19,938 bases of DNA from CAIXRL01 sp964619155 (GCA_964619155.1 CAZUEM010000055.1:1-19938), one strand, 5' to 3'; counted from the stretch's first letter, positions 1 to 9,597 are shown. Numbers and translations: made by a program. The notes: a model not told the origin generated them from the sequence alone.

Positions 1-900
1 ACGCGCAGCGAGCGCATCCTCGAGATGCTCGAGGACATCGCGCGCGTGGCGGTCACCGACCTGCCGGTGCTCGTGCTCGGCGAGTCGGGCACGGGCAAGG
101 AGCTGGTCGCGCAGGGCGTGCACCGTCTGTCGGGCCGCGTCGGCGAGTTCCTCGCGGTCAACGCGAGCGCGGTGCCCGAGTCCATGCTCGAGTCCGAGTT
201 CTTCGGCCACGTGAAGGGCTCGTTCACGAACGCTCTCGCCGACAAGCAGGGCCTCTTCGAGGCCGCGCACGAGGGCACGATCTTCCTCGACGAGATCGGC
301 GAGATGTCGGTGGACCTGCAGGCGAAGCTGCTGCGCTACCTCGAATCGGGGGTCATGCGCCGCGTGGGCGGCACGCGCGACATCCGCGTGGACTCGCGCG
401 TCGTGGCGGCCACGAACCGCCCGCGCGAGGCGATGCAGAGGGGCGAGGGCTTCCGCAGCGACCTCTATTACCGGCTCGCGCACGCGGTGTACACGCTGCC
501 GCCGCTGCGCCAGCGCGGCGACGACCTCGAGCTGCTGCTCGAGCACTTCCTCGGCGAGTTCAACCGCGCCGGCCACCGCCGCGTCCGGCTGAGCGACGCG
601 GCGCGCGCCCGGCTGCTCGGGCACGGGTGGCCGGGCAACGTGCGCCAGCTGCGCGCGGTGGTGCAGAAGATGGTCCTCTCGGCGCCGCACGACGGCCCGC
701 TCACGCCGCGCGACGTGCCGCTCGACGACGCGGCGACGGCGCCCACGAGTCTCGTGGAGGAACTCGACGCGCGCGAGAAGGCGAGCATCGAGTCCGCGCT
801 GCGCGAGGCGAAGGGCAACAAGACGAAGGCGGCCGAGATCCTCAGCCTGCGCCGCACGTCGCTGATCACCAAGATGAAGCGCCTGGGACTCATGCCCTGA
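1..900 (+). CDS. Sigma-54-dependent transcriptional activator (NtrC family), 3' part only
   Basis: This is the AAA+ and DNA-binding part of a bacterial enhancer-binding protein that uses ATP to remodel sigma-54 RNA polymerase. The reading frame is open from base 1, so the start and any receiver or sensor domain lie outside the window; the ATG at 25 is internal. Counting from base 1, visible motifs are Walker A GESGTGKE (27-34), a sigma-54 contact loop reading GSFTNA (73-78) instead of the usual GAFTGA, Walker B GTIFLDEIGE (92-101), and GWPGNVRQL (209-217) in the sensor II region. A Fis-type helix-turn-helix follows at about 264-296 (GNKTKAAEILSLRRTSL). It is separated from yicC by 241 bases holding a terminator-like hairpin and a promoter, so it is probably transcribed independently. 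The target genes cannot be deduced. The family call is secure. Confidence 0.93.
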   Translation, partial: TRSERILEMLEDIARVAVTDLPVLVLGESGTGKELVAQGVHRLSGRVGEFLAVNASAVPESMLESEFFGHVKGSFTNALADKQGLFEAAHEGTIFLDEIGEMSVDLQAKLLRYLESGVMRRVGGTRDIRVDSRVVAATNRPREAMQRGEGFRSDLYYRLAHAVYTLPPLRQRGDDLELLLEHFLGEFNRAGHRRVRLSDAARARLLGHGWPGNVRQLRAVVQKMVLSAPHDGPLTPRDVPLDDAATAPTSLVEELDAREKASIESALREAKGNKTKAAEILSLRRTSLITKMKRLGLMP

Positions 901-957
901 CGGGGGCCGTCCCTGAGATCCCGGGTGCCCAGGGGCCCGTCGCGTTCCCCCCAACGT

Positions 958-974
958 GGCGGGCTCCGCCTTTT
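958..974 (+). terminator. Candidate intrinsic terminator after the sigma-54 activator
   Basis: GGCGG (958-962) and CCGCC (966-970) form a perfect 5-bp G+C stem around a 3-base loop and are followed at once by TTTT (971-974). It lies 58 bases after the activator stop codon. The stem is short, so this is a moderate call. Confidence 0.4.
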
Positions 975-983
975 GGGTCCGCT

Positions 984-1014
984 GTCCACACCCGCCGGTG
1001 GAAAGGCGGTGGAC
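984..1014. repeat. Bulged inverted repeat in the activator-yicC spacer
   Basis: GTCCA (984-988) pairs with TGGAC (1010-1014) and CCGCC (992-996) pairs with GGCGG (1005-1009), giving 10 bp with a 3-base bulge and an 8-base loop. No T-run follows. It could be an operator-like site, part of a leader or read-through structure, or chance in G+C-rich DNA. Confidence 0.3.
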
Positions 1015-1075
1015 GGCCGCGGCCCTGCGCGGAGGGGCCGAAAACGCGAAACAGCCGCGATTGGCGCGGGCCTTT

Positions 1076-1105
1076 TTGACTCCGGCGACCCCGCTCCCGT
1101 ACCTT
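1076..1105 (+). promoter_or_regulatory. Sigma-70-type promoter for the yicC cluster
   Basis: TTGACT (1076-1081) and TACCTT (1100-1105) are separated by 18 bases. The -35 box is preceded by a short T-run (1073-1077). The site lies 37 bases upstream of the yicC start in otherwise non-coding DNA. The small hairpin CCGCG/CGCGG (1055-1069) plus the T-run just ahead could also act as a weak terminator. The box sequences are seen directly; promoter function is inferred. Confidence 0.55.
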
Positions 1106-1129
1106 CCGCCGTCCCCCGAACACCCCACC

Positions 1130-1134
1130 GGAGG
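1130..1134 (+). promoter_or_regulatory. Ribosome-binding site that fixes the yicC start
   Basis: GGAGG ends 7 bases before the ATG at 1142. The reading frame stays open upstream to 956, but that extension is non-coding in character and crosses the promoter. This site and the family-typical N-terminus MIRSMTGYG decide the start. Confidence 0.8.
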
Positions 1135-1141
1135 TCCCCGC

Positions 1142-2020
1142 ATGATCCGCAGCATGACCGGCTACGGCATGGCCGAAATCGAGCGCTCCGGCCAGCGCCT
1201 GGCAGCCGAGATCCGCTCGGTCAACCACCGCTTCTGCGAGGTCTCGGTGCGTGCGCCCAAGGCGGCGCTGATGTTCGAGGACCAGATCCGCCAGCTCATC
1301 CAGGACCGCTTCTCGCGCGGCAAGTTCAACCTCACGATCACGTGGGCGGGCGCGGGCGAGCAGGGCGAGGTCCTCAAGCTCAACGAGGGCGTCGCGGACC
1401 GCTACGTGAACCTCATGAAGCAGCTGCGCGAGCGCTACCAGCTCGGCGGGGACATCGACCTGCGCACCATGGCGGGGCTCCCGGACCTGTTCACGTGGGA
1501 GCACAGCTCGTTCTCGGACGAGGAGACCTGGACGCTGGTCAAGGGGCTGGTCGAGAAGGTCTGCGACAGCATGAACGGCATGAAGGCGCGCGAGGGCGCG
1601 GCGCTGGCCGCCGACCTCGAGAAGCGCCTCACGATCATCCGCACCGAGCTCGAGAAGGTCTCGGCGCGCGCGCCGCTGCGGCCGCTCGAGGCCAAGGAGC
1701 GCATGGTCTCGCGCATCAAGCCGCTGCTCGACGACGTCGAGATGGACCCGATCCGGATCGCGCAGGAAGTCGCGATGCTCGCCGACCGGCTCGACTGCAC
1801 CGAGGAGTGCGTCCGCCTGGCGGCACACCTCGACCAGTTCCGCCACCTCGTCGAGGGGCCCGAGCTGGCGGGCCGCAAGCTCAACTTCCTGCTGCAGGAG
1901 ATGAACCGCGAGGCGAACACGATCGGCTCCAAGGCCAACGACGTCGAGATCGCGCACGCGGTGATCGTCATGAAGGAAGAGATCGAGCGCCTGCGCGAGC
2001 AGGTGCAGAACGTGGAATGA
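1142..2020 (+). CDS. yicC: YicC family protein, endoribonuclease-like stress-induced protein
   Basis: The 292-residue product has the full YicC architecture. The N-terminal family signature MIRSMTGYG is followed by SVNHRF at about 26-31. The C-terminal DUF1732 part carries the strongly conserved GRKLNFLLQEMNREANTIGS stretch at about 244-263. Family members in Escherichia coli and Bacillus have been linked to RNA cleavage and small-RNA turnover; that activity is inherited from the family and not proved by the sequence. The start has a GGAGG site 7 bases upstream. It is first in a cluster with gmk, rpoZ and coaBC, and its stop overlaps the gmk start by 4 bases (ATGA), which implies translational coupling. 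The order yicC-gmk-rpoZ-coaBC is an old conserved arrangement. Length is normal and no damage is visible. Confidence 0.93.
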   Translation: MIRSMTGYGMAEIERSGQRLAAEIRSVNHRFCEVSVRAPKAALMFEDQIRQLIQDRFSRGKFNLTITWAGAGEQGEVLKLNEGVADRYVNLMKQLRERYQLGGDIDLRTMAGLPDLFTWEHSSFSDEETWTLVKGLVEKVCDSMNGMKAREGAALAADLEKRLTIIRTELEKVSARAPLRPLEAKERMVSRIKPLLDDVEMDPIRIAQEVAMLADRLDCTEECVRLAAHLDQFRHLVEGPELAGRKLNFLLQEMNREANTIGSKANDVEIAHAVIVMKEEIERLREQVQNVE

Positions 2021-2658
2021 CCTTGACCGCCGCCACGCAGACCGCCCTGCCTTCGTCGCCGTTCGGCCTCGCGCCGGGCGGCTACCTGCTCGTCGTCTCG
2101 GGTCCCTCGGGCGCGGGCAAGGGCACGCTGGTCGAGCAACTGCTCGCGTCGCGGCCCGAGTGCGTGTTCGCGATCTCGTCCACGACGCGGCCGATCCGCG
2201 CGGGCGAGACCGACGGCGTCCAGTACCGCTTCGTCACCCGCGAGCAGTTCGAGAAGCAGGTGGCCGAGGGCTACTTCCTCGAATGGGCCCACGTGCACCT
2301 CGACCTCTACGGCACGCCGCTCCACGAGGTCGAGGCGCACATGCGCGCCGGCCGCACGGTCGTGCTCGACATCGACGTGCAGGGCGGCGCGAGCGTGCGC
2401 GCGAAGCGCCCCGACGCGGTGACCGTGTTCGTGGCGCCGCCGTCGCTCGAGGCGCTGCGCGAGCGGCTGAAGGGCCGCGCGACCGACTCGGCCGAGGTCA
2501 TCGAGCACCGCCTGGGCAACGCGCCGGGCGAGCTGGCGCAGTACGTCCACTACGACTACCTGGTGGTCAACGACGACCGCGACGCCGCGGCCGCGCGGCT
2601 CGTGGCGATCCACGACGCCGAGCGCGCGCGCGTGCGGCGGCTGGCCCCCGGATCCTGA
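2017..2658 (+). CDS. gmk: Guanylate kinase
   Basis: This enzyme phosphorylates GMP to GDP with ATP in the cytoplasm and is essential for GTP supply. The 213-residue product has the P-loop GPSGAGKGT at 29-37, the GMP-binding stretch SSTTRPIRAGETDGVQYRFV at about 54-73, and LEWAHVHLDLYGTP at about 88-101. VLDIDVQGG follows at 116-124, and the lid region with RLKGRATDS lies near 150-158. The N-terminus is about 20 residues longer than the shortest family members, but the ATG at 2017 overlaps the yicC stop as ATGA and is the natural coupled start. A structured 74-base spacer separates it from rpoZ. In several phyla guanylate kinase is a target of ppGpp; whether that holds here cannot be read from the sequence. 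Confidence 0.96.
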   Translation: MTLTAATQTALPSSPFGLAPGGYLLVVSGPSGAGKGTLVEQLLASRPECVFAISSTTRPIRAGETDGVQYRFVTREQFEKQVAEGYFLEWAHVHLDLYGTPLHEVEAHMRAGRTVVLDIDVQGGASVRAKRPDAVTVFVAPPSLEALRERLKGRATDSAEVIEHRLGNAPGELAQYVHYDYLVVNDDRDAAAARLVAIHDAERARVRRLAPGS

Positions 2659-2664
2659 ACTCCG

Positions 2665-2713
2665 CGCCGCGCGCTCCGGCGGGTGAGCGCGCGGCGTCCC
2701 GAATCACCCGCCG
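2665..2713 (+). promoter_or_regulatory. Hairpin / H-type pseudoknot candidate in the rpoZ leader
   Basis: CGCCGCGCGCT (2665-2675) pairs perfectly over 11 bp with AGCGCGCGGCG (2686-2696), leaving a 10-base loop. The loop sequence CGGCGGGTGA (2677-2686) is the exact complement of TCACCCGCCG (2704-2713). The RNA can therefore form an H-type pseudoknot or two alternative hairpins. The structure ends 8 bases before the rpoZ AGGAGA ribosome-binding site (2722-2727). No T-run follows, so it is not a classical terminator. The pairing is seen directly; a regulatory role in omega translation is inferred. Confidence 0.45.
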
Positions 2714-2732
2714 ACGTCCGCAGGAGAAGCCC

Positions 2733-2972
2733 ATGAAGCTTTCGTCACTCGTTCCGCCGCCGGGCAAGAGCAAGTACGAGCTGGCCATCGTCGCCGCCCG
2801 CGAGGCGCGCCGCCTGAACGACTGGATCCGGCGCAGCGGCGAGACGCTGCACGGCAAGGTCACGGCGGTCGCGCTCGAGCGCGTCATCCGCGACGACGTG
2901 CCGTACTACTACGAGGACCCGTCGGCCATCATGATGTCGGCCGAGCAGCCGCTCGAGCTGCCCGCCGAGTAG
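2733..2972 (+). CDS. rpoZ: RNA polymerase omega subunit
   Basis: This is the small subunit that wraps the C-terminal tail of beta' and assists RNA polymerase assembly. The product has 79 residues, a usual length. The core signature KYELAIVAAREARRLND spans about 14-30, followed by GKVTAVALERVI at 41-52 and an acidic tail. The start is an ATG with AGGAGA 5 bases upstream. The context gmk-rpoZ-coaBC is a classic conserved order and supports the call despite the small size. The N-terminus reads MKLSSL and lacks the Met-Ala-Arg start whose Ala and Arg contact ppGpp at site 1 of the E. coli enzyme, so that site is probably not conserved here. coaBC starts 3 bases after the stop. Confidence 0.9.
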   Translation: MKLSSLVPPPGKSKYELAIVAAREARRLNDWIRRSGETLHGKVTAVALERVIRDDVPYYYEDPSAIMMSAEQPLELPAE

Positions 2973-2975
2973 GCC

Positions 2976-4214
2976 ATGCTCGCGGATCGCGTCGTCGTCG
3001 TCGGCATCTCCGGCGGCATCGCGGCCTACAAGGCCTGCGAGCTGGTGCGCCGGCTGCGCGAGCGCGGCGCGACCGTGATCGTGGTCATGACCCCGGCGGC
3101 GTGCGAGTTCGTGACGCCGCTGACGCTGCAGGCGCTCTCGGGCAACCCGGTCGTGACCGGTTTGTGGGGCGACCAGCAGCCGCGCTTCAACCTGCCGCTC
3201 GAGTCGCGTTCCCGCACGGGCGGGCTGGTCGAGCACGTGGACGTGGCCGAGGCGGCCGACTGCCTCGTGATCGCGCCCGCGACCGCGGACCTGATCGCGC
3301 GGCTCGTGCACGGCGTGGCGCCGGACGCGCTCACGACCATCGCGCTGGCGAGCGCCGCGCCGCTGGTGCTGGCGCCGGCCATGGACCTGCAGATGTGGCG
3401 CGCGCCGGCGACCGTGGACAACGTGCGCGAGATGCGCGCGCGCGGCGCGGCGATCGTCGGTCCGGCGACGGGCGCTCTCGCCTCGGGCCTGCGCGGTCCC
3501 GGGCGGCTGGCCGAGATCCCGGAGATCCTCGAGGCGATCGAGGCGGCGGTCTCGCGCGGCGTGTCGCTGAAGGGCGTGCGCGTGCTGGTCGGCGCGGGCC
3601 GCACCGAGGAGCCGCTCGATCCGGTGCGCGTGCTCACCAACCGCTCGAGCGGGCGCATGGGTTTCGCGCTCGCCGCGGCGGCGCGCGACCGCGGCGCCGA
3701 AGTGACGCTCGTGGCGGGCCCGATGAGCGTCGAGCCGCCGCACGGCGTGAAGGTCGCGCCCGTGACGACCGCCGCGCAGATGCTCGATGCGATGCGCGCC
3801 GAGGCGGGACAGGCCGACGTGGTGCTGATGGCCGCGGCGGTCGCCGACTACCGCCCGGCGAAGGCGTCGTCGCGCAAGCTCAAGCGCGGCGCGGGCGCAC
3901 TCACGATCGAGCTGGCGCCCAACCCGGACATCCTGGCCACGCTCGGCGCGGCCCGCAGGCCGGGGCAGGTGCTGGTCGGCTTCGCGCTCGAGACGCACGA
4001 CGGCGTCGCCAGCGCGCGCGCCAAGCTGCGCGCCAAGGGCGTGGACCTGGTCGTGCTCAACTCGCCGGCCGACGGGATCGGCGGCGACACCAACCGCGCG
4101 ACGCTCGTGGACGCGCGGACCGCGAAGGCGCTGCCGCGGATCTCGAAGCGCGAGCTGGCCGAAGCCGTGCTCGACCGCGTCGAGGCGCTGCGCGCGAAGA
4201 AGGCGCCGCGATGA
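2976..4214 (+). CDS. coaBC: Bifunctional CoaBC: phosphopantothenoylcysteine decarboxylase / phosphopantothenate-cysteine ligase
   Basis: This enzyme makes 4'-phosphopantetheine for coenzyme A: the C-terminal CoaB half joins cysteine to phosphopantothenate, and the N-terminal FMN-dependent CoaC half decarboxylates the product. The 412-residue length is normal. CoaC shows GISGGIAAYKA (10-20), the likely catalytic His87 in EHVDVAEAAD, and IAPATADLIA (99-108). The substrate motif usually written PxMNxxMW reads PAMDLQMW (134-141, Asp at 137). The clamp motif usually ACG reads ASG (169-171, Ser in place of the family Cys). CoaB shows GAGRTEEPLDPVR (206-218), TNRSSGRMG (221-229), ADYRP (290-294) and Lys301/Lys303. 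The insert around 65-83 is slightly longer than I expect. The stop overlaps the next start as ATGA. The family call is firm; the two motif changes are discussed as a finding. Confidence 0.95.
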   Translation: MLADRVVVVGISGGIAAYKACELVRRLRERGATVIVVMTPAACEFVTPLTLQALSGNPVVTGLWGDQQPRFNLPLESRSRTGGLVEHVDVAEAADCLVIAPATADLIARLVHGVAPDALTTIALASAAPLVLAPAMDLQMWRAPATVDNVREMRARGAAIVGPATGALASGLRGPGRLAEIPEILEAIEAAVSRGVSLKGVRVLVGAGRTEEPLDPVRVLTNRSSGRMGFALAAAARDRGAEVTLVAGPMSVEPPHGVKVAPVTTAAQMLDAMRAEAGQADVVLMAAAVADYRPAKASSRKLKRGAGALTIELAPNPDILATLGAARRPGQVLVGFALETHDGVASARAKLRAKGVDLVVLNSPADGIGGDTNRATLVDARTAKALPRISKRELAEAVLDRVEALRAKKAPR

Positions 4215-5260
4215 GCGGGCGCACGCCGCGCGAGGAAGCGGCCGCCATCGCGCGCGCCGCACGCCGGCTGGTCGAGCGCGAGCGCGCGCGCGGCGGGGGC
4301 GACCTGCTGGCGACGGGCGTCGCGAAGGCGCGCGCGGGCGGCGCGGCGCGCCCGGCGGCCACTCCTTTAGAAGGGGCCGCGACGCCCTCCGCCGGCGGCT
4401 TCGCCGTTCCGGCCGCCGCCTCGGCGCTCTTCGAGCCCGCCGCGCCCGATGCGACCTCGGTCGCCGCGCCCGCGGGGTTCGAGCCCGTCGCCGAGGCCTC
4501 GACCGGAGGCGAGTTCACGCTGAGCGCGCCCGCGCCGACGGCGCACCACGGCCGCGGACGCGCGAAATCGGCCGAGCCCGCGGCCCCGGCCGCGATCGAA
4601 CTGCCGCCCTTCGCCGCGGACCTGAACCCGTCCGCGCTCGAGGGCGGCCGCGAGGCCGTGTACGCCGAGTCGCTGCAGGTGCTGGATACGATCGCCGCCG
4701 AGGCGCGCGCGTGCGAGAAGTGCGGCCTGTGCCGCACGCGCACCCAGGCGGTGCCCGGCACGGGCTCGGCGCGCAGCGGCATCGTGTTCGTGGGCGAGGC
4801 GCCCGGCGCCGACGAGGACGAGCAGGGCGAGCCGTTCGTCGGCCGCGCGGGACAACTGCTCACGAAGATGATCGCGGCCATGGACGAGCGCCGCCTCATC
4901 CCCGGGGTGAAGCTCGACCGCTCGACCGTGTACATCTGCAACGTGCTCAAGTGCCGCCCGCCCGAGAACCGCAATCCGCTCCCGGGCGAGATCGAGCAGT
5001 GCTCGCCGTACGTGATCCGCCAGCTCGAGGCGCTGCGCCCGCGGATCATCTGCTGCCTCGGCAAGTTCGCCGCCGAGCTGCTGTGCGGGGTCAAGGGCAC
5101 GGTGGGGAGCATGCGCGGCCGGACCTACCGCTGGCGCGGCGCGAAGCTGATCGTCACGTACCACCCGGCCTACCTGCTGCGGAACCCGCGAAACGACGGG
5201 CCGAAGGCCGAAGCCTGGAAGGACCTCCAGCGCCTCGCGCAGGAATACCTCACCGACTGA
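4211..5260 (+). CDS. Family 4 uracil-DNA glycosylase (iron-sulfur, type UDGa)
   Basis: This enzyme removes uracil arising from cytosine deamination, the first step of base excision repair, which matters in so G+C-rich a genome. The catalytic domain covers about residues 150-349 of 349. It has CEKCGLC (168-174), motif GEAPG (195-199) followed by EPFVGRAGQLL, KCRPPENRNP (247-256), and HPAYLLRNP (318-326). Cys168, Cys171, Cys248 and Cys264 have the spacing expected for the 4Fe-4S cluster. Residues 30-150 form an Ala/Pro-rich low-complexity tail that is probably disordered; such N-terminal extensions are common in this family, sometimes annotated as phage-type DNA polymerase N-terminal regions. 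The start ATG overlaps the coaBC stop (ATGA), which supports the long form. Domain identity is secure; the function of the tail is unknown. Confidence 0.93.
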   Translation: MSGRTPREEAAAIARAARRLVERERARGGGDLLATGVAKARAGGAARPAATPLEGAATPSAGGFAVPAAASALFEPAAPDATSVAAPAGFEPVAEASTGGEFTLSAPAPTAHHGRGRAKSAEPAAPAAIELPPFAADLNPSALEGGREAVYAESLQVLDTIAAEARACEKCGLCRTRTQAVPGTGSARSGIVFVGEAPGADEDEQGEPFVGRAGQLLTKMIAAMDERRLIPGVKLDRSTVYICNVLKCRPPENRNPLPGEIEQCSPYVIRQLEALRPRIICCLGKFAAELLCGVKGTVGSMRGRTYRWRGAKLIVTYHPAYLLRNPRNDGPKAEAWKDLQRLAQEYLTD

Positions 5261-5271
5261 CCCCCGGCATG

Positions 5272-5292
5272 CGGGCGCGCCGCGCGCGCCCG
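5272..5292 (+). promoter_or_regulatory. Hairpin just ahead of the dnaB ribosome-binding site
   Basis: CGGGCGCGC (5272-5280) pairs with GCGCGCCCG (5284-5292) over 9 bp with a 3-base loop. It occupies most of the 46-base udg-dnaB spacer and touches the GGGAAGGGA ribosome-binding site (5292-5300). No T-run follows. It may modulate dnaB translation or simply reflect G+C-rich sequence. Confidence 0.3.
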
Positions 5293-5306
5293 GGAAGGGA
5301 ATCGCC

Positions 5307-8045
<2,739 letters not shown>

Positions 8046-8049
8046 GCCG

Positions 8050-8850
8050 ATGAGGGACCTGGCGGCCCGCGGACACCACTTCGTGTGGCGCCGGATCGGC
8101 GACCGGTTCGCCCAGGTCGGTCGCGTCGCCATGTTCGTCGGCGACACGTTCCGCCAGATGCCGCGCGGCCTGATGGCCCCGCGGCTGCTGGTGGACGAGA
8201 TGCACGCGATCGGCGTGCAGTCGCTGGTGCTCGTGCTGGTCGTGTCGCTCTTCACCGGCGCCGTCGCGGCCGTTCAGGCGGCCTACCAGTTCTCGACGAT
8301 CGTGCCCATGAAGTACATCGGCTCGGTCATCATGCGCTCGGTCATCATCGAGCTGGGCCCGGTGCTCACGGGCCTCATCGTCGGCGGGCGCGTGGGCGCG
8401 TCCATCGCCGCCGAGCTGGGCACCATGCGCGTGACCGAGCAGATCGACGCGCTCGACGCGATGGCCGTGAACCCGATCCGCTACCTGGTCGTGCCGCGCG
8501 TCGTGGCCGCGATCGTCATGCTGCCGGCGCTGGTCGCGCTCGCCGACGCGATCGCGATCTACGGCGGCTACCTGGTCTCGATCACGAGCCTCGGGGTCAG
8601 CACGCACACCTACGTCGTGGGCCTCAAGCAGTTCTTCCACATGAAGGACCTGTGGTCGGGCATGGTGAAGTCCACGTGCTTCGGGGCCATCATCGGCTGG
8701 ATGGGCTGCTACTACGGCTTCCGCACCGAGGGCGGCGCGGAGGGCGTCGGCGTCGCGACCACGCGCGCGGTGGTGGCGATCTGCGTGCTGGTGCTGATCA
8801 GCGACTACATCCTCGCCACCGTGCTCTTCCGCTTCATCTTCGCGTCATGA
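8050..8850 (+). CDS. mlaE: MlaE-type ABC transporter permease
   Basis: This is the inner-membrane permease of an MCE/Mla transporter that moves phospholipids or other lipids between the inner and outer membranes. The 266-residue product shows hydrophobic segments at about 55-78, 90-112, 148-178, 207-222 and 238-264. It carries the diagnostic MlaE stretch ELGPVLTGLIVGGRVGASIA (101-120) and the cytoplasmic coupling segment ELGTMRVTEQIDALDAMAVN (122-141). The ATG at 8050 lies only 4 bases after the dnaB stop and no clear ribosome-binding site is seen, so coupling with dnaB translation is likely. The stop overlaps the mlaF start by 4 bases (ATGA). mlaB and mlaC homologues are not present nearby; a reduced E-F-D set is common outside proteobacteria. 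The substrate is not known. Confidence 0.93.
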   Translation: MRDLAARGHHFVWRRIGDRFAQVGRVAMFVGDTFRQMPRGLMAPRLLVDEMHAIGVQSLVLVLVVSLFTGAVAAVQAAYQFSTIVPMKYIGSVIMRSVIIELGPVLTGLIVGGRVGASIAAELGTMRVTEQIDALDAMAVNPIRYLVVPRVVAAIVMLPALVALADAIAIYGGYLVSITSLGVSTHTYVVGLKQFFHMKDLWSGMVKSTCFGAIIGWMGCYYGFRTEGGAEGVGVATTRAVVAICVLVLISDYILATVLFRFIFAS

Positions 8851-9593
8851 TCCGGATCCGGGGACTGAAGAAGCGGCTGGGCTCGCGCATGGTGCTCGAC
8901 GGCGTGGACCTCGACGTGCCCGAAGGCAGGACGGTCGTGGTCATGGGCCGCAGCGGCACGGGCAAGAGCGTCCTGCTCAAGCACATCATCGGGCTCATGC
9001 AGCCGGACGCGGGCGAGATCGAGGTGGACGGCGAGCCGATCGTGGGCCTGAACGAGAACGAGCTGAACCGCGTGCGCAAGCGCTTCGGCATGCTGTTCCA
9101 GAGCGCGGCGCTGTTCGACTCGCTGACGGTGGGCGAGAACATCGCGCTGCCGCTGCGCGAGCACACGCGGCTGCCGGACGCCGAGGTCCGCCGGCGCGTG
9201 GCCGAGCGGCTGGACTGGGTGGGACTGCAGGGCGTCGAGGAGATGAAGCCGGCTTCGCTCTCGGGCGGCATGCGCAAGCGCGTGGGGCTCGCGCGCGCGC
9301 TGGCGATGGACCCGGCCTACATCCTGTACGACGAGCCGACGACGGGGCTCGACCCGATCATGTCGGACGTCATCAACCGGCTGATCCGTTCGCTCCAGCA
9401 GCGCATCGGCGTCACCAGCATCGTCGTGACGCACGACCTGCGGAGCGCCTACCATGTCGGCGACGTCATGGCGATGCTGCACGGCGGGCACGTGGTGTTC
9501 CAGGGAACGCCGGACGAGTTGCGCGCGACGGAGATCCCGTTCGTGCGGCAGTTCGTGGAGGGCTCGAGCGAAGGGCCCGAGGCGCCGCTCTGA
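8847..9593 (+). CDS. mlaF: MlaF-type ABC transporter ATPase
   Basis: This is the cytoplasmic ATPase that powers the lipid transporter together with MlaE. The 248-residue product has every ABC motif: Walker A GRSGTGKS (34-41), Q-loop Gln85 in MLFQSAALFDSLTV, signature LSGGM (138-142), Walker B YILYDEP (159-165 region), D-loop GLDP (167-170) and the switch His196 in VVTHD. FQSAALFDSLTV and LSGGMRKRVGLARAL are typical of the MlaF/Ttg2A subfamily rather than of general ABC importers. The start overlaps the mlaE stop (ATGA). mlaD follows after 16 bases. Confidence 0.95.
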   Translation: MIRIRGLKKRLGSRMVLDGVDLDVPEGRTVVVMGRSGTGKSVLLKHIIGLMQPDAGEIEVDGEPIVGLNENELNRVRKRFGMLFQSAALFDSLTVGENIALPLREHTRLPDAEVRRRVAERLDWVGLQGVEEMKPASLSGGMRKRVGLARALAMDPAYILYDEPTTGLDPIMSDVINRLIRSLQQRIGVTSIVVTHDLRSAYHVGDVMAMLHGGHVVFQGTPDELRATEIPFVRQFVEGSSEGPEAPL

Positions 9594-9597
9594 CGGC

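Noticed and set aside
984..1014. Bulged inverted repeat in the yicC upstream region as a terminator
   Set aside because: No T-run follows it, so I list it only as a structure. The better terminator candidate is at 958-974.
4300..4660. Ala/Pro-rich N-terminal region of the uracil-DNA glycosylase as a separate gene or frameshifted fusion
   Set aside because: The frame is continuous from an ATG overlapping the coaBC stop, and low-complexity N-terminal extensions are common in this family.
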